Positions 1-9,423 of a stretch of 33,631 nt of DNA are shown piece by piece. Within the stretch, counting starts at the first letter, position 1. Every line of letters begins with the position of its first letter. The notes under the pieces were generated by a model. It was not told the DNA's origin. It saw only the letters and a list, made by a program, of their open reading frames with translations, and did not search any database. The position numbers and the translations under genes are program-made. Source of the DNA: Melioribacteraceae bacterium (GTDB lineage Bacteria > Bacteroidota > Ignavibacteria > Ignavibacteriales > Melioribacteraceae); contig JALSTI010000265.1 of NCBI GenBank assembly GCA_026983795.1, forward strand, positions 1-33,631, given 5' to 3'.

Positions 1-321
1 ATCCGGTTCATTTACCGGTTAAGCAAAAATAAAATTATTAAAGCTTTAATTTAATTATTCCATTCGCAAGCAAATGTTGGGGAAAGCAATAGGCAAACGG
101 AACACATTCCGCTAAAAATTTGTTTTTACCGTTTGGTTACATTAATAGTAATTGAAGAAATGATTTGTATTTTTACCGTAAAAATCAATTAAGGGCAAAA
201 AGGTAAATCACTGCATAAAATCACTTTATAATAATATGATTTTAATTTTACCTTGGCATTTAATAACAGCAAAAAAGTTCGTATATAATTAGCCGAAAAT
301 TTAATTAAACAAATTTCAATC
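1..321. other. Intergenic, no gene seen
   Basis: No convincing reading frame or RNA gene is visible. It lies downstream of the minus-strand T9SS protein gene. A short inverted repeat (CGGAA-CACA-TTCCG, 98-111) is present, but its five-pair stem has no T-tract on either side, so I do not call a terminator. Confidence 0.6.
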
Positions 322-1773
322 TTATTTCATTAAAATCATTTTTCTAACTATAGTTTTAGTATTTGTTCGCAAAACATAAAAATATGTTCCGCTGCTTAAA
401 TTACTTCCGTCAAAAGTTTTATGATAAACACCGGCAACCAATTGACTGTTTTCCAAAGTTGTTATAAGATTACCCAACGGATCATAAATATCCAACTTAA
501 CAAAAGACGGATTTGCCAATTTGAAAGTTATAACAGTTGTAGGATTAAACGGGTTGGGGTAATTTTGGACCAATTGGAATGAATCCGGCGCTTTTACAGT
601 TACTTCAATTGTCGACGAATATTCAAATGAGCCGTTAATATCTATTTGTTTCAGTCTGTAAAAATATTTTCCGCTTTTTTCTATTGTTGCATCGGTAAAA
701 TGATATTCTTTAATTGAATTACTATTGCCATGACCGTTCACAAAGCCGATTTTCTCCCAATCGCTTGCTGCAGGCGGAGTTCCGGCTTTTTTGTACAAAG
801 TTCTCTCGATTTCAAAACCATAATTATTTACTTCGGTAGCCGTATGCCATTTCAGTTCGACTTTATTTTGCACAAACTTTGCGGCAAAGCTTGTCAATTC
901 AACCGGCAAAGACGAATTATATTTTGAAATTGCTACATCCGCGCAGTGCTGTAATCCAGCTAAATTTTTTGCTGCAATTATGGCAAAATTTGCAATAACC
1001 TTTCCACCGATATTTAAGGTAAACGGACCGGAACCGATCCACATTCTATAATCGCCGGGAGTTGTAATGGAACCGTTCTGAAACGAGGAAATTCTGTTAT
1101 ATGCAAGCGATCTAATATTAGAAGTTGAATTATCCGTAGTAACTTTGGCGCCCGACATTCCATCCAAAGCAACAATGCCGTAATAATTTTCATCGCTTTT
1201 ACCGGGTGAACCGTATTCGTATGCTAAATTTCTCGTCGGATCGTAACCGCCCAAGTTCGATGAATAATCGCTTCCGCCAATATCCCAATCGGCAAACATT
1301 CCCAAGTACAAATTATTAATTACGGAATCCGAACCGGATACTTCGTATTTCAAAAATAAAATAGTATCGCCGTTAGCTGAAGACGATGTTAATTTAATAT
1401 TAACACCGTAAGGATTAGGCGCTCCGCTATCGTCAAATCCGGTTGTGGCTATCTGATTAAATTCGGAATCCGAGTTAAATCCGCTTATCGGAACGGTATT
1501 AACCAAATCCGAATTAATCCTGAAGCTTCCCATTTTACCATTTACCTCTCCTCTACCGGCAGAACCGAAAATAAAACCGGCTGAAAAGATAGCATCGGAC
1601 AAATTATTATAAACTATACCATCGCCGCCGCTGCCAGTGTCGTTTATGTGTCCTATATTTCCATCGTCAAAAACAGAAGCTTTTATTGTTCCGGTGTTGT
1701 GCGTCAAATAATTTTGAGAATAAACGTAAGAACCAAGCAACAAAAACATCAACAAAACTTTTAAATATTTCAT
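322..1773 (-). CDS. Secreted protein with T9SS type A sorting domain
   Basis: This 483-residue protein has an N-terminal signal peptide (hydrophobic stretch at about residues 5-18, then a probable cut after 'YSQ'). It ends in a type IX secretion C-terminal domain of about 85 residues: the linker 'NYPNPFNPTT', then beta strands with 'LVAGVYHKTFDGSNLSSGTY' and a basic tail 'IVRKMILMK'. Such domains direct proteins through the Por/T9SS machinery to the cell surface or medium. The middle (about residues 25-290) is rich in Gly, Ser, Asn and Asp, with no catalytic motif that I recognise. Residues about 290-390 look like a fibronectin-type beta module ('LTSFAAKFVQNKVELKWHTA'), which often precedes this sorting domain. 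The ATG has an AAGGTGG ribosome site just upstream. The cargo function is unknown, but export is well supported. Confidence 0.9.
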   Translation of the reverse strand: MKYLKVLLMFLLLGSYVYSQNYLTHNTGTIKASVFDDGNIGHINDTGSGGDGIVYNNLSDAIFSAGFIFGSAGRGEVNGKMGSFRINSDLVNTVPISGFNSDSEFNQIATTGFDDSGAPNPYGVNIKLTSSSANGDTILFLKYEVSGSDSVINNLYLGMFADWDIGGSDYSSNLGGYDPTRNLAYEYGSPGKSDENYYGIVALDGMSGAKVTTDNSTSNIRSLAYNRISSFQNGSITTPGDYRMWIGSGPFTLNIGGKVIANFAIIAAKNLAGLQHCADVAISKYNSSLPVELTSFAAKFVQNKVELKWHTATEVNNYGFEIERTLYKKAGTPPAASDWEKIGFVNGHGNSNSIKEYHFTDATIEKSGKYFYRLKQIDINGSFEYSSTIEVTVKAPDSFQLVQNYPNPFNPTTVITFKLANPSFVKLDIYDPLGNLITTLENSQLVAGVYHKTFDGSNLSSGTYFYVLRTNTKTIVRKMILMK

Positions 1774-2197
1774 TTTACCACCTTTACTTATTAATTACTA
1801 ATTGCAAAACAAATCACGTACCACAACACTAAGAAAAACTTTCGGAACATCTTATCCGGAAGAAATCTAAAAATAAAACGACCAAACAATCCGCTAAATT
1901 GTTAATTTTCATCTAAAACGGAACTTTCCGGAGTAATTTATCCTAATTTTTTCAAAAACCCAGTTGCAATCACTTTCAGTAATTACACTGTGCATTAGTA
2001 TTTTCAAAACTTGTATTTTATAAAGTGTTTTAAAATGAAACTGCAACTTTAAGCAAAGTCTTATTTTGATAAATTTTTTGTTTTAAGTAAATTAAAGTGG
2101 GATTTGCTAAGTAAAAATTAGGGTTATCTAAAAATTGTTTATAAACCAGAAAATCTTTAAATTTATAATCTTTTTGAAAAATATTTAGGAATTATAA
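1774..2197. other. Divergent intergenic region upstream of rpmH
   Basis: These 424 bases separate two divergent genes and must hold the promoters of both. I looked for DnaA boxes (TTATNCACA), because rpmH often borders the replication origin, and found none. I also found no convincing TANNTTTG-type Bacteroidota -7 element. No small gene or RNA is evident. Confidence 0.5.
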
Positions 2198-2344
<147 letters not shown>

Positions 2345-2346
2345 TT

Positions 2347-2754
2347 TTGAAGGAATTTGGTCTTTCAAAAAAAGAAAGAATCAAAAGTAAGAAACGATTT
2401 GAACAAGTATATTCCGAAGGTAGAACCCTATTCTCTCAAAACCGGGCATTAAAAGCTACATTTTATGTTGAAGAATGCAAAATCAATCCTCTGGTTCAAG
2501 TAGCTTTTGCTGTTCATAAAAAAAGCGGGAATGCGGTTTGGAGAAACCGGGTTAAAAGACTTCTCCGGGAATCCTTCAGACTTAATAAAAAAGTTATCGT
2601 TTCCGAAAGTAACTTGTATAAAAAATGTGTTTATATAGTTTTTGCCGGAAACAGAATTAACCGTAAAGCGAACAGAAAATTATATCTGAAAGATATTGAG
2701 CCTGAGGTTAAAGATTTATTGAATAAAATTACAAGAGAAATTAAAAATGCGTAA
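2347..2754 (+). CDS. rnpA: Ribonuclease P protein component
   Basis: The 135-residue basic protein assists the catalytic RNA of RNase P in removing 5' leaders from pre-tRNAs. The family signature is clear: '[14 protein letters not shown]' near the N terminus and the RNR motif '[13 protein letters not shown]' at about residues 74-86. It starts with TTG two bases after the rpmH stop. No in-frame ATG gives a better N terminus and no strong Shine-Dalgarno is seen, so translation is probably coupled to rpmH. The end overlaps yidD by eight bases. Confidence 0.95.
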   Translation: MKEFGLSKKERIKSKKRFEQVYSEGRTLFSQNRALKATFYVEECKINPLVQVAFAVHKKSGNAVWRNRVKRLLRESFRLNKKVIVSESNLYKKCVYIVFAGNRINRKANRKLYLKDIEPEVKDLLNKITREIKNA

Positions 2755-2956
2755 AATATTTGTTTTACTTATTAAGTTTTATCAAAAAGCCATTTCGCCA
2801 ATGTTTCCGCCCTCTTGCCGTTTTTATCCTACTTGTTCCGAATACGCTGTTCAGTCAATTACAAAATACGGCGTAATTAAAGGCGGAGTTAAATCGGCAT
2901 GGAGAGTTTTAAGATGCAATCCTTTCAACAAAGGCGGTTACGACCCAGTTGAATAA
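2747..2956 (+). CDS. yidD: Membrane protein insertion efficiency factor
   Basis: This 69-residue protein shows the YidD family core: '[20 protein letters not shown]' followed by '[20 protein letters not shown]'. The conserved cysteines and the CNPF motif are present, and the N terminus has a short amphipathic or membrane-associated helix. The family is known to help YidC/Sec-dependent insertion at the inner membrane. The start codon lies inside the end of rnpA (8-base overlap), and yidC follows 57 bases later. Confidence 0.95.
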   Translation: MRKIFVLLIKFYQKAISPMFPPSCRFYPTCSEYAVQSITKYGVIKGGVKSAWRVLRCNPFNKGGYDPVE

Positions 2957-3013
2957 ACCGGTAAAACATATTTGTAACCTTACAATCATGAATTTTAATT
3001 TTGGAATTTATTA

Positions 3014-4885
3014 ATGGATAAACAAACAACTATTGCCTTTGTGCTAATTGGTTTGATTTTGGTGGTTTGGCTTTATATGAATGCGCCGGAACAAAAACCT
3101 GAACTGCAAAAAAAAGCAACCGATTCGACTTTGGTTGAAAAGAAACCCGTAGAAAAAGTTAAACCGCAAAAAAAAGAAGCAGTACAAAAGCCTTCTAATA
3201 TTGTTAAAGATACTTCCGCTTTCGTAAACGAACTTCAACCCGAAAAGAAAAAAGAAAAGATAATTACAATAGAAACAGATCTTGCTCTTTACGAAATGAC
3301 CAGCCGCGGCGGTAGAATAAGAAAATGTTATTTGAAAAAATACGAAACATGGTATTATGATCTTTTGCCTGATACGGCTAATTTTTATGAAAGGCATGTT
3401 CAATTAATAAACGATAAAGACGGCGGTGATTTTAATCTGATTTTTGTAACCAAAAACGGTCATTTAATTAATACCAAAGCTCTTGATTTTGAGAGTAATT
3501 TAAATAATTACCATTACACCATAACCGGTAATGATTCACTTGAATTTGTTTATACCTTTAAGAATGCCGCCGGAAATACAATTATAAAAAGCTTCAAATT
3601 TAAAAGTAACGACTATGCAATTAAAACTACTATTGCTCTTAAAAACATGGAAAACATAATTAGTAGTTACAGATACGACGTTGAATGGGAACACGGGATT
3701 AACTTTTTAGAAGAAGATTCTCATCAAGAAGCAACTTACGCTAACGCCAGCGCATATTCCGGCGGCGAGCAAGTTATTGTGGACGCTTCATCACCGGGAG
3801 ATAAAGTTGAAAAAAGCATTAACGGTAAAGTTGACTGGGTTGGAATCAGAAATCATTACTTTGCGGTAATTTTATCGCCCGACAAGCCAAGCAGCGACGG
3901 CGGCGCTAATTTTAAAGGCGAACATATACTTACTAAATGGGGCGACCGAGAATATTATACCGCCAGTTTAAAAGTTCCGTTTCAAGATTTAAATAACCAA
4001 CACGATTCTTTCGAGCTTTATTTAGGACCTATAGATTATGACATTTTAAAAGCACACGACAGAAATTTTAAAGCGCTTTTCGATTTCGGAAGCTTCTTCG
4101 GATTAAAATTTATTACCCGCCCAATATCGGAATATATTCTTTTACCTTTATTTAAATTTTTACATCTCTTTATTCCGAATTACGGTTTAGTAATTATTGT
4201 ATTCTCAATTATTATTAAACTTGTTTTATATCCGTTAACGCGTCAAAGTTACAGATCGATGCGTAAGATGCAATTATTACAACCTAAAATAAAAGAGATT
4301 AAAGAAAAGTATAAAGACGATAATCAAAAAGTACAAAAAGAAACTATGAAATTATATTCCACTTACGGAATTAATCCCGCGGGTGGATGTTTGCCCACAT
4401 TGCTGCAAATGCCTATTTTATTTGCATTGTTTACATTTTTCAGGGTTACTATTGAATTAAGACACGAGCCGTTCGTCGGTTGGATAAAAAACTTAGCGGC
4501 GCCCGATGTTTTGTACAAATTACCGTTCAAACTTCCGTTATTCGGTATCAACCAAATTTCCGGACTTGCAGTTTTGCTTGGCATTATGATGTTTATTCAA
4601 CAGAAAATGAGCATAAAGGATCCCAGTCAAAAAGCAATGGTTTACGTAATGCCGGTAGTTTTTACTTTAATGTTTATGGGATTTTCGTCGGGATTGAATC
4701 TGTATTATTTGATGTTCAATATTCTTACGGTTGCACAACAATATTACATTAATCATCAAAAAGACGGCGCGGAATTAGTGCCGGTTAAAAATCCCAAAAA
4801 GAAAAAAGGATTTATGCAAAAAATGATGGAAGCGGCGGAACAACAGCAAGCCGCCCAAAGAAAATCATCTAAAAAAAGAAGATAG
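3014..4885 (+). CDS. yidC: Membrane protein insertase YidC
   Basis: The 623-residue insertase integrates and folds inner-membrane proteins, alone or with SecYEG. It has an N-terminal membrane anchor (about residues 7-22), a Lys/Glu-rich linker and a large periplasmic beta domain (about 85-350). A C-terminal five-helix core (about 370-585) opens with 'LTRQSYRSMRKMQLLQPKI' and contains 'NPAGGCLPTLLQMPILFALF'. The arginine in the first core helix and the coiled cytoplasmic hairpin fit the family. The tail is strongly basic ('KNPKKKKGF', 'RKSSKKRR'), as expected for ribosome contact. Length and layout match Gram-negative YidC. The gene ends the rpmH block and a strong terminator follows. Confidence 0.97.
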   Translation: MDKQTTIAFVLIGLILVVWLYMNAPEQKPELQKKATDSTLVEKKPVEKVKPQKKEAVQKPSNIVKDTSAFVNELQPEKKKEKIITIETDLALYEMTSRGGRIRKCYLKKYETWYYDLLPDTANFYERHVQLINDKDGGDFNLIFVTKNGHLINTKALDFESNLNNYHYTITGNDSLEFVYTFKNAAGNTIIKSFKFKSNDYAIKTTIALKNMENIISSYRYDVEWEHGINFLEEDSHQEATYANASAYSGGEQVIVDASSPGDKVEKSINGKVDWVGIRNHYFAVILSPDKPSSDGGANFKGEHILTKWGDREYYTASLKVPFQDLNNQHDSFELYLGPIDYDILKAHDRNFKALFDFGSFFGLKFITRPISEYILLPLFKFLHLFIPNYGLVIIVFSIIIKLVLYPLTRQSYRSMRKMQLLQPKIKEIKEKYKDDNQKVQKETMKLYSTYGINPAGGCLPTLLQMPILFALFTFFRVTIELRHEPFVGWIKNLAAPDVLYKLPFKLPLFGINQISGLAVLLGIMMFIQQKMSIKDPSQKAMVYVMPVVFTLMFMGFSSGLNLYYLMFNILTVAQQYYINHQKDGAELVPVKNPKKKKGFMQKMMEAAEQQQAAQRKSSKKRR

Positions 4886-4911
4886 TGTAAAAATATATAT
4901 CTTTACAAATT

Positions 4912-4940
4912 ACCCAACTTAATTATAGGTTGGGTTTTTT
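4912..4940 (+). terminator. Intrinsic terminator after yidC
   Basis: ACCCAACTT (4912-4920) pairs with AGGTTGGGT (4927-4935), including one G-T pair, around a six-base loop. A run of T follows directly. This is a classic rho-independent terminator 27 bases after the yidC stop, closing the rpmH-rnpA-yidD-yidC unit. Confidence 0.9.
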
Positions 4941-4987
4941 ATTTTTATCCTTAGTAAATTTTAAAAATAATTTTACTAAAAATTTAT

Positions 4988-7684
4988 ATGACTAAACTGG
5001 TCAAAATACTATTCGTAACTTTTGCACTTTCTCAAATTATTTATCCGCAAAACATAGACACACTGAAACTGAATTTGGTAAGTAAATCCCTGCCGTTCGG
5101 TTTAACAATAAAAAAGCCAAAACCAAAACCGAAAGTGGGATTAGTGCTTAGCGGTGGCGGCGCACGCGCCGTTAGTCAAATTGGTGTGTTAAAAGCATTA
5201 AGCGAATCGAATATAGAACCGGATGAAATTGTTGGAACAAGTATGGGAAGTATTATAGGAGGATTGTACTCGGCAGGCTACTGTGTAAACGAATTGGATT
5301 CTATAATGAGAGCAACAAATTGGAATGATTTTTTTACATTTCAAAAAACCAATAGAAATGATTTATTTTTAGAGCAAAAAATCACAGAAGACCGCGCAAT
5401 ATTAACTTTAACATTAGACGGGTTCAAACCTATCATTCCTACTTCAATTAATACGGGACAAGAAGTATCCAACTTCTTAAATATTATAACTCTTAACGCG
5501 CCTTTGCATGTAAAACGAAACTTTAGCGAATTATTATACGACTTTAAAGCTGTTAGCACTAACCTGATAAACGGTGAAGAATATGTGCTGGACAAAGGTT
5601 CGCTTAGCCTGGCAATGAGAGCCAGTTCCAGCGTTTCTTTTTTGCTGCCGCCCGTTAGTTATGATTCGCTTTTATTGGTCGATGGCGGATTAGTTGCAAA
5701 CATTCCCATTGATGTTGCCAAAAAAAATAACTGCAACTGTATAATCGCCGTTAATACAACCAGTCCGCTTAAAAATAAAAACGACTTAAAATACCCTTGG
5801 AATATTGCCGATCAAGTTGTGAGCATTCCAATACAAATAATATCGAAACAACAAATAAAAAATTCGGATATTCTAATAGAGCCGAAACTCGGAAACAAAA
5901 AAAACACAGATTTTACCGGTCTGGATTCGCTTGTGAATATAGGATACAAAACCACTTTAAAATTAATACCGCAGATTAAAGCCGAATTAAGGAAACGATA
6001 TTTTTCCAACATCAAGACCGACGACAAGATTTATTCTGATTTAACATTGAGTAATAACCCGACGGAAATTGAGAAGGCTGTTTACAATTCTCTTTCTTCA
6101 ACAAAAAATGTTTCGAAAAAAGAAATTATTTACCGGTTATACAAACAGTTCGAATCCGGTAATTATAAAAACCTTTATTCCGAAGTATTTTCCGAAAATG
6201 GTAAATCCATATTAAAAATATATGATAAAGAAAATCCCATTGTCAGAAATACAGTGATAACCGGAATACAATCAATAAACAAAAGTAAAGTACAATCAAT
6301 AGTTAATTCACTTTTGCATAAGCCATATAACAGCAAAAAATTATTAACCGCTCTAATAAAGATATTACGCTTATACAGAAAAGAAGGTTTTGCGCTTGCA
6401 AAAATAGACAGTGTGAATTTTAACTCTACTGCTCAAACATTGCAAATTAAAATTTCGGAAGGCAGAATTAATAAAATTAAAATAGAAGGAAATACAAAAA
6501 CAAACATTAACGTTATTCTTAGAGAACTGCCTTTTAACGAAGGAGACTATTTAAAAACCGGTAAAATATCAGAAGGTTTGAAAAACCTTACAAGTACAAA
6601 TTTATTTAAGACCATTGATATAAACATTAATAACCGGAATGAACTTTCAATAAAAGTTAAAGAAAAACTTTCTACGGTTTTGAGATTGGGATTAAGAATC
6701 GATAATGAATATTTTACACAAGCATCATTCGATTTACGCGATGAAAATCTTTGGGGAACCGGATCGGAATTGGGTTTAATATTTTCGGGAGGTTTAAGAA
6801 ACCGTCTGATTTCATTGGAGCATCTTAGTCATAGAGTTTTTAATACTTATTTAACTTACAAAATTAAAGCCTATTATTCATTTAACGATGTAAATGTATA
6901 CAAAAACGAAAAAACGGACAGCGACAGAGAATTTTCCAGATCAAAAATTGGTGAATACAGACAAATCTTTTACGGTACGACAATAGGAGTTGGTGCACAG
7001 CTAAAAAAAATAGGCAATATTTTAATAGAAGGTAAATTTCAAAGGGACAAATTAAAAAATAAAATCAATTATACCGGATTTTCTCCGTACAATTTAGATA
7101 TTGCAAGTTTAAAATTTAAATTATCGTTCGATTCGCAAAACGACTATCCGTATCCGACTAAAGGAATTTTACTAAATACTTATTACGAAACCGCACAAAA
7201 AATATTGGGCGGTGATGTAGGTTTTACAAAATTTTATTTTAATTATAAAAACTACTTCTCGTTTAATCTTAGAAATACTATAAGATTAGGATTTGAGCTC
7301 GGATTTGCGGACAAAACACTTCCGTTAAGCGAGCAATTCAGTTTGGGAGGTCAAGATAACTTTTTCGGGTACCGGGATTATGAATACAGAGGCAGGCAAG
7401 TCTTTGATCTTTCGTTCGAATACAGATATTTTCTTCCCGTTAAATTATTCTTTGATGCATACTTAAAATTCCATTACAATCTCGGATCTATTTGGGCAGA
7501 ACAAGAACAAATTAGATTTAAGGATTTACGTCACGGCTTAGGCGCTTCAATTTCATTCGATACTCCAATTGGACCGGCAGATTTTTCGATAGGAAAAAGT
7601 TTTATAATAAAGAACACTTTACCGAAAAATATAATTTCGTGGGGACCGTTATTTTTCTATTTTACAATCGGGTTTTACTATTGA
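4988..7684 (+). CDS. Patatin-like phospholipase with POTRA and outer-membrane barrel (PlpD type)
   Basis: The 898-residue protein has a signal peptide (about 1-20, ending 'YPQ'), then a patatin lipase domain (about 48-330). The domain shows the oxyanion loop 'GLVLSGGGARA', the nucleophile elbow GTSMG with Ser85, and the dyad aspartate Asp232 in 'VDGGLVANIP'. After a linker come one or more POTRA-like modules (about 400-560, for example 'KIKIEGNTKTNINVILREL') and a C-terminal surface-antigen barrel (about 565-898). The barrel contains 'FSLGGQDNFFGYRDYEYRG' and ends in aromatic residues. This is the layout of type Vd/PlpD proteins, in which the barrel anchors or exports a phospholipase A. The substrate is unknown. 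It stands alone after the yidC terminator, and its 3' end overlaps that of the convergent downstream gene. Confidence 0.93.
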   Translation: MTKLVKILFVTFALSQIIYPQNIDTLKLNLVSKSLPFGLTIKKPKPKPKVGLVLSGGGARAVSQIGVLKALSESNIEPDEIVGTSMGSIIGGLYSAGYCVNELDSIMRATNWNDFFTFQKTNRNDLFLEQKITEDRAILTLTLDGFKPIIPTSINTGQEVSNFLNIITLNAPLHVKRNFSELLYDFKAVSTNLINGEEYVLDKGSLSLAMRASSSVSFLLPPVSYDSLLLVDGGLVANIPIDVAKKNNCNCIIAVNTTSPLKNKNDLKYPWNIADQVVSIPIQIISKQQIKNSDILIEPKLGNKKNTDFTGLDSLVNIGYKTTLKLIPQIKAELRKRYFSNIKTDDKIYSDLTLSNNPTEIEKAVYNSLSSTKNVSKKEIIYRLYKQFESGNYKNLYSEVFSENGKSILKIYDKENPIVRNTVITGIQSINKSKVQSIVNSLLHKPYNSKKLLTALIKILRLYRKEGFALAKIDSVNFNSTAQTLQIKISEGRINKIKIEGNTKTNINVILRELPFNEGDYLKTGKISEGLKNLTSTNLFKTIDININNRNELSIKVKEKLSTVLRLGLRIDNEYFTQASFDLRDENLWGTGSELGLIFSGGLRNRLISLEHLSHRVFNTYLTYKIKAYYSFNDVNVYKNEKTDSDREFSRSKIGEYRQIFYGTTIGVGAQLKKIGNILIEGKFQRDKLKNKINYTGFSPYNLDIASLKFKLSFDSQNDYPYPTKGILLNTYYETAQKILGGDVGFTKFYFNYKNYFSFNLRNTIRLGFELGFADKTLPLSEQFSLGGQDNFFGYRDYEYRGRQVFDLSFEYRYFLPVKLFFDAYLKFHYNLGSIWAEQEQIRFKDLRHGLGASISFDTPIGPADFSIGKSFIIKNTLPKNIISWGPLFFYFTIGFYY

Positions 7685-8220
7685 TTTCCGGTTAGTCTAT
7701 ATTTTTCAGCTAATCTCAAATATTTTCTTTGGTAATACAAATCGCCTAATTTTTTATAATGATTGGCTAAAGCATAATAAATTTTGCTTCTTAATTTAAC
7801 CTTATCGGCATTGGCGGAAATAACTTCTATTATTGTGGAGTTAATCGGCAAATTAATTTCATAATTATAAAGTTTTAACAACCGTAAATACGTTAAATAA
7901 TCCTCCGGTTCTTTTTGAATTGCTTTCTTATAATAATTTACGGCATTTTCAATACACGAATAATCCTCGCATTTATTTTCAAACAAACCGGCAGTCCAAA
8001 CATACAACTCTTTACAAAACTCTTTGAACTCTTTACACAACTTTTCCGTGTACATAATAATTTCGTCATCGGAAAGAACCGTGTTAGCTAACAAAATTTT
8101 ATAAAGATCGAGGTCTTTAATTTTTTCGTTTATACTTTCTATAACCGCGTCAAAAATTTCTTCTGATGAATTTGATACTCTAAAAATTTCTTCGATTCTA
8201 TTTTTTTGTTCTTCGTTCAT
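7678..8220 (-). CDS. Uncharacterised helical-repeat protein
   Basis: The protein has about 180 residues, mostly helical and acidic. The C-terminal half looks like two to three TPR-like helix pairs ('YYKKAIQKEPEDYLTYLRLL', 'YYALANHYKKLGDLYYQRKY'). TPR-like repeats usually mediate protein contacts, and I see no catalytic motif. A TTG lies one codon upstream, but the ATG at 8220 ('MNEEQKNRIEE') is the likelier start. It follows the PD-(D/E)XK-like gene by 15 bases, so the two probably form an operon. Its stop overlaps the convergent patatin gene by seven bases. Function unknown. Confidence 0.75.
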   Translation of the reverse strand: MNEEQKNRIEEIFRVSNSSEEIFDAVIESINEKIKDLDLYKILLANTVLSDDEIIMYTEKLCKEFKEFCKELYVWTAGLFENKCEDYSCIENAVNYYKKAIQKEPEDYLTYLRLLKLYNYEINLPINSTIIEVISANADKVKLRSKIYYALANHYKKLGDLYYQRKYLRLAEKYRLTGNQ

Positions 8221-8235
8221 CAATAGAAAACCCGG

Positions 8236-8727
8236 TTAAAATATTGCTTTTAATATTACGGATTTCGAAAACAGCGGAAGTTCATTTTGAAATTCGACGG
8301 TTTCGTTTTTATCCCATTGTTTGTTATCCGACAAAGAATAACTATGTTTGCCTAAAAATGCAACTCTTCTATCAATAATATTTTTATTTTCATCAAAAAC
8401 AAAGAAAGCAATTAGCACGGGCAATTTTAACTTCCCGCTCCACTTTTCGTACGACTTAATAGCTCTTTTATTAACAATCCATCCTTTTTTATGTTTACCT
8501 TTCCAATCAAGCAAAGCGCTTTTATTTTTATACGAAATTATGATATCGGGTTTATCCTCGCCTTTTTCCCAAACTCTATTAAATCTTTTATCACCGCCGA
8601 ATTCTTTAAAATCAATTCCCCATTGAACCAGTAGATTTTTACCGTAAAATTCAGCCATATCATGCAATTTATAATTTTTATGAAATTCCCGTTTGGTTTT
8701 AGACGGAGTAAAATTTAAATTTTTCAT
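8236..8727 (-). CDS. Putative PD-(D/E)XK nuclease-fold protein
   Basis: The product is a small 163-residue basic protein. I see a PD-(D/E)XK-type active-site pattern: 'KPDIIISY' (Asp61) then 'ALLDWKGKHKKG' (Asp74-Trp-Lys76). The preceding helix carries Glu27 ('MAEFYGKNLLVQWGID'), a frequent fourth ligand. The hydrophobic strands around both motifs fit the restriction-endonuclease core beta hairpin. The assignment rests on the motif, not on a recognised family. If right, the protein cuts or processes nucleic acid. No methylase or helicase is nearby, so it is not a simple restriction system. The helical-repeat gene downstream may be its partner. Confidence 0.6.
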   Translation of the reverse strand: MKNLNFTPSKTKREFHKNYKLHDMAEFYGKNLLVQWGIDFKEFGGDKRFNRVWEKGEDKPDIIISYKNKSALLDWKGKHKKGWIVNKRAIKSYEKWSGKLKLPVLIAFFVFDENKNIIDRRVAFLGKHSYSLSDNKQWDKNETVEFQNELPLFSKSVILKAIF

Positions 8728-8857
8728 AATTCAATTAAAGTAAAAAATAATAATTCTAATCCAAAATAACTGATGCAACTAACATACCGGATTTTATACG
8801 GAATTAATTTTAATTATAATATTCAAGAATTCAAATATAAAGTTTTCCCGGGATAAT

Positions 8858-9400
8858 TTAATTACCGTTAAAAAACAAGTCCGGTTTTATTAAAGGAACC
8901 ATAGCAGTAATAATTCCCGAAACATATAATTCCTTTCTATTCATAACGCCGCCGGTTAAAAACCCAATTGCGCCGTGTTTCTGTTTTGTATTTTCCTTAT
9001 TCTGAAGTTCATCCATTACATCGCCTAATTCCTTTCCTTCGAGCAATTGTTTAATAATAGGGGCAGGTAATTCGAACAACGGCGAAGTGCCGTAACCCGC
9101 TTGCTTTTGCGCGTTAAGAATACAAATTCCGCCAAAGGAAAACCATCGATTTGATAATTTGGCAATACCGCCTTCAATTCCCACAAAATATTCGGCATTT
9201 AAATTCCGTTTCATATTCAAACCGAAAAGATTTCCGGCTCTGATTTTGGCGCCTTGTAAAACTTGATCTTCAACCGGTTGAGCCGGCACTCCGGATTCTA
9301 CATTTATCCCAATAACTTCAACATTATTAAAATATTTTTCAAATGCTTCTTTCGAAGCATTTATTTTAACCGGGTTTTTTGAACCGACTAGTATTCTCAT
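8858..9400 (-). CDS. yjjX: Inosine/xanthosine triphosphatase (YjjX, DUF84 family)
   Basis: The protein of about 180 residues belongs to the house-cleaning NTPases that hydrolyse ITP and XTP (non-canonical purine nucleotides). Recognisable features are the N-terminal 'MRILVGSKNPVKINA', then 'GVPAQPVEDQVLQGAKIRA', 'YFVGIEGGI' and the C-terminal 'KHGAIGFLTGGVMNR'. The length fits the family (170-185). A TTG two codons upstream is possible, but the ATG at 9400 gives the standard N terminus. It is followed 17 bases later by no co-directional partner in the same pathway, so it appears to act as a solitary housekeeping gene. Confidence 0.88.
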   Translation of the reverse strand: MRILVGSKNPVKINASKEAFEKYFNNVEVIGINVESGVPAQPVEDQVLQGAKIRAGNLFGLNMKRNLNAEYFVGIEGGIAKLSNRWFSFGGICILNAQKQAGYGTSPLFELPAPIIKQLLEGKELGDVMDELQNKENTKQKHGAIGFLTGGVMNRKELYVSGIITAMVPLIKPDLFFNGN

Positions 9401-9423
9401 AAGCAATATTTACATTAAAAAAA

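Noticed and set aside
98-111. Terminator for the T9SS protein gene
   Set aside because: The stem has only five pairs, no T-tract, and lies more than 200 bases beyond the stop codon.
1774-2197. Replication origin upstream of rpmH
   Set aside because: rpmH often borders oriC, but I found no DnaA boxes, no dnaA gene and no AT-rich repeat unit here; the next gene is a secreted protein.
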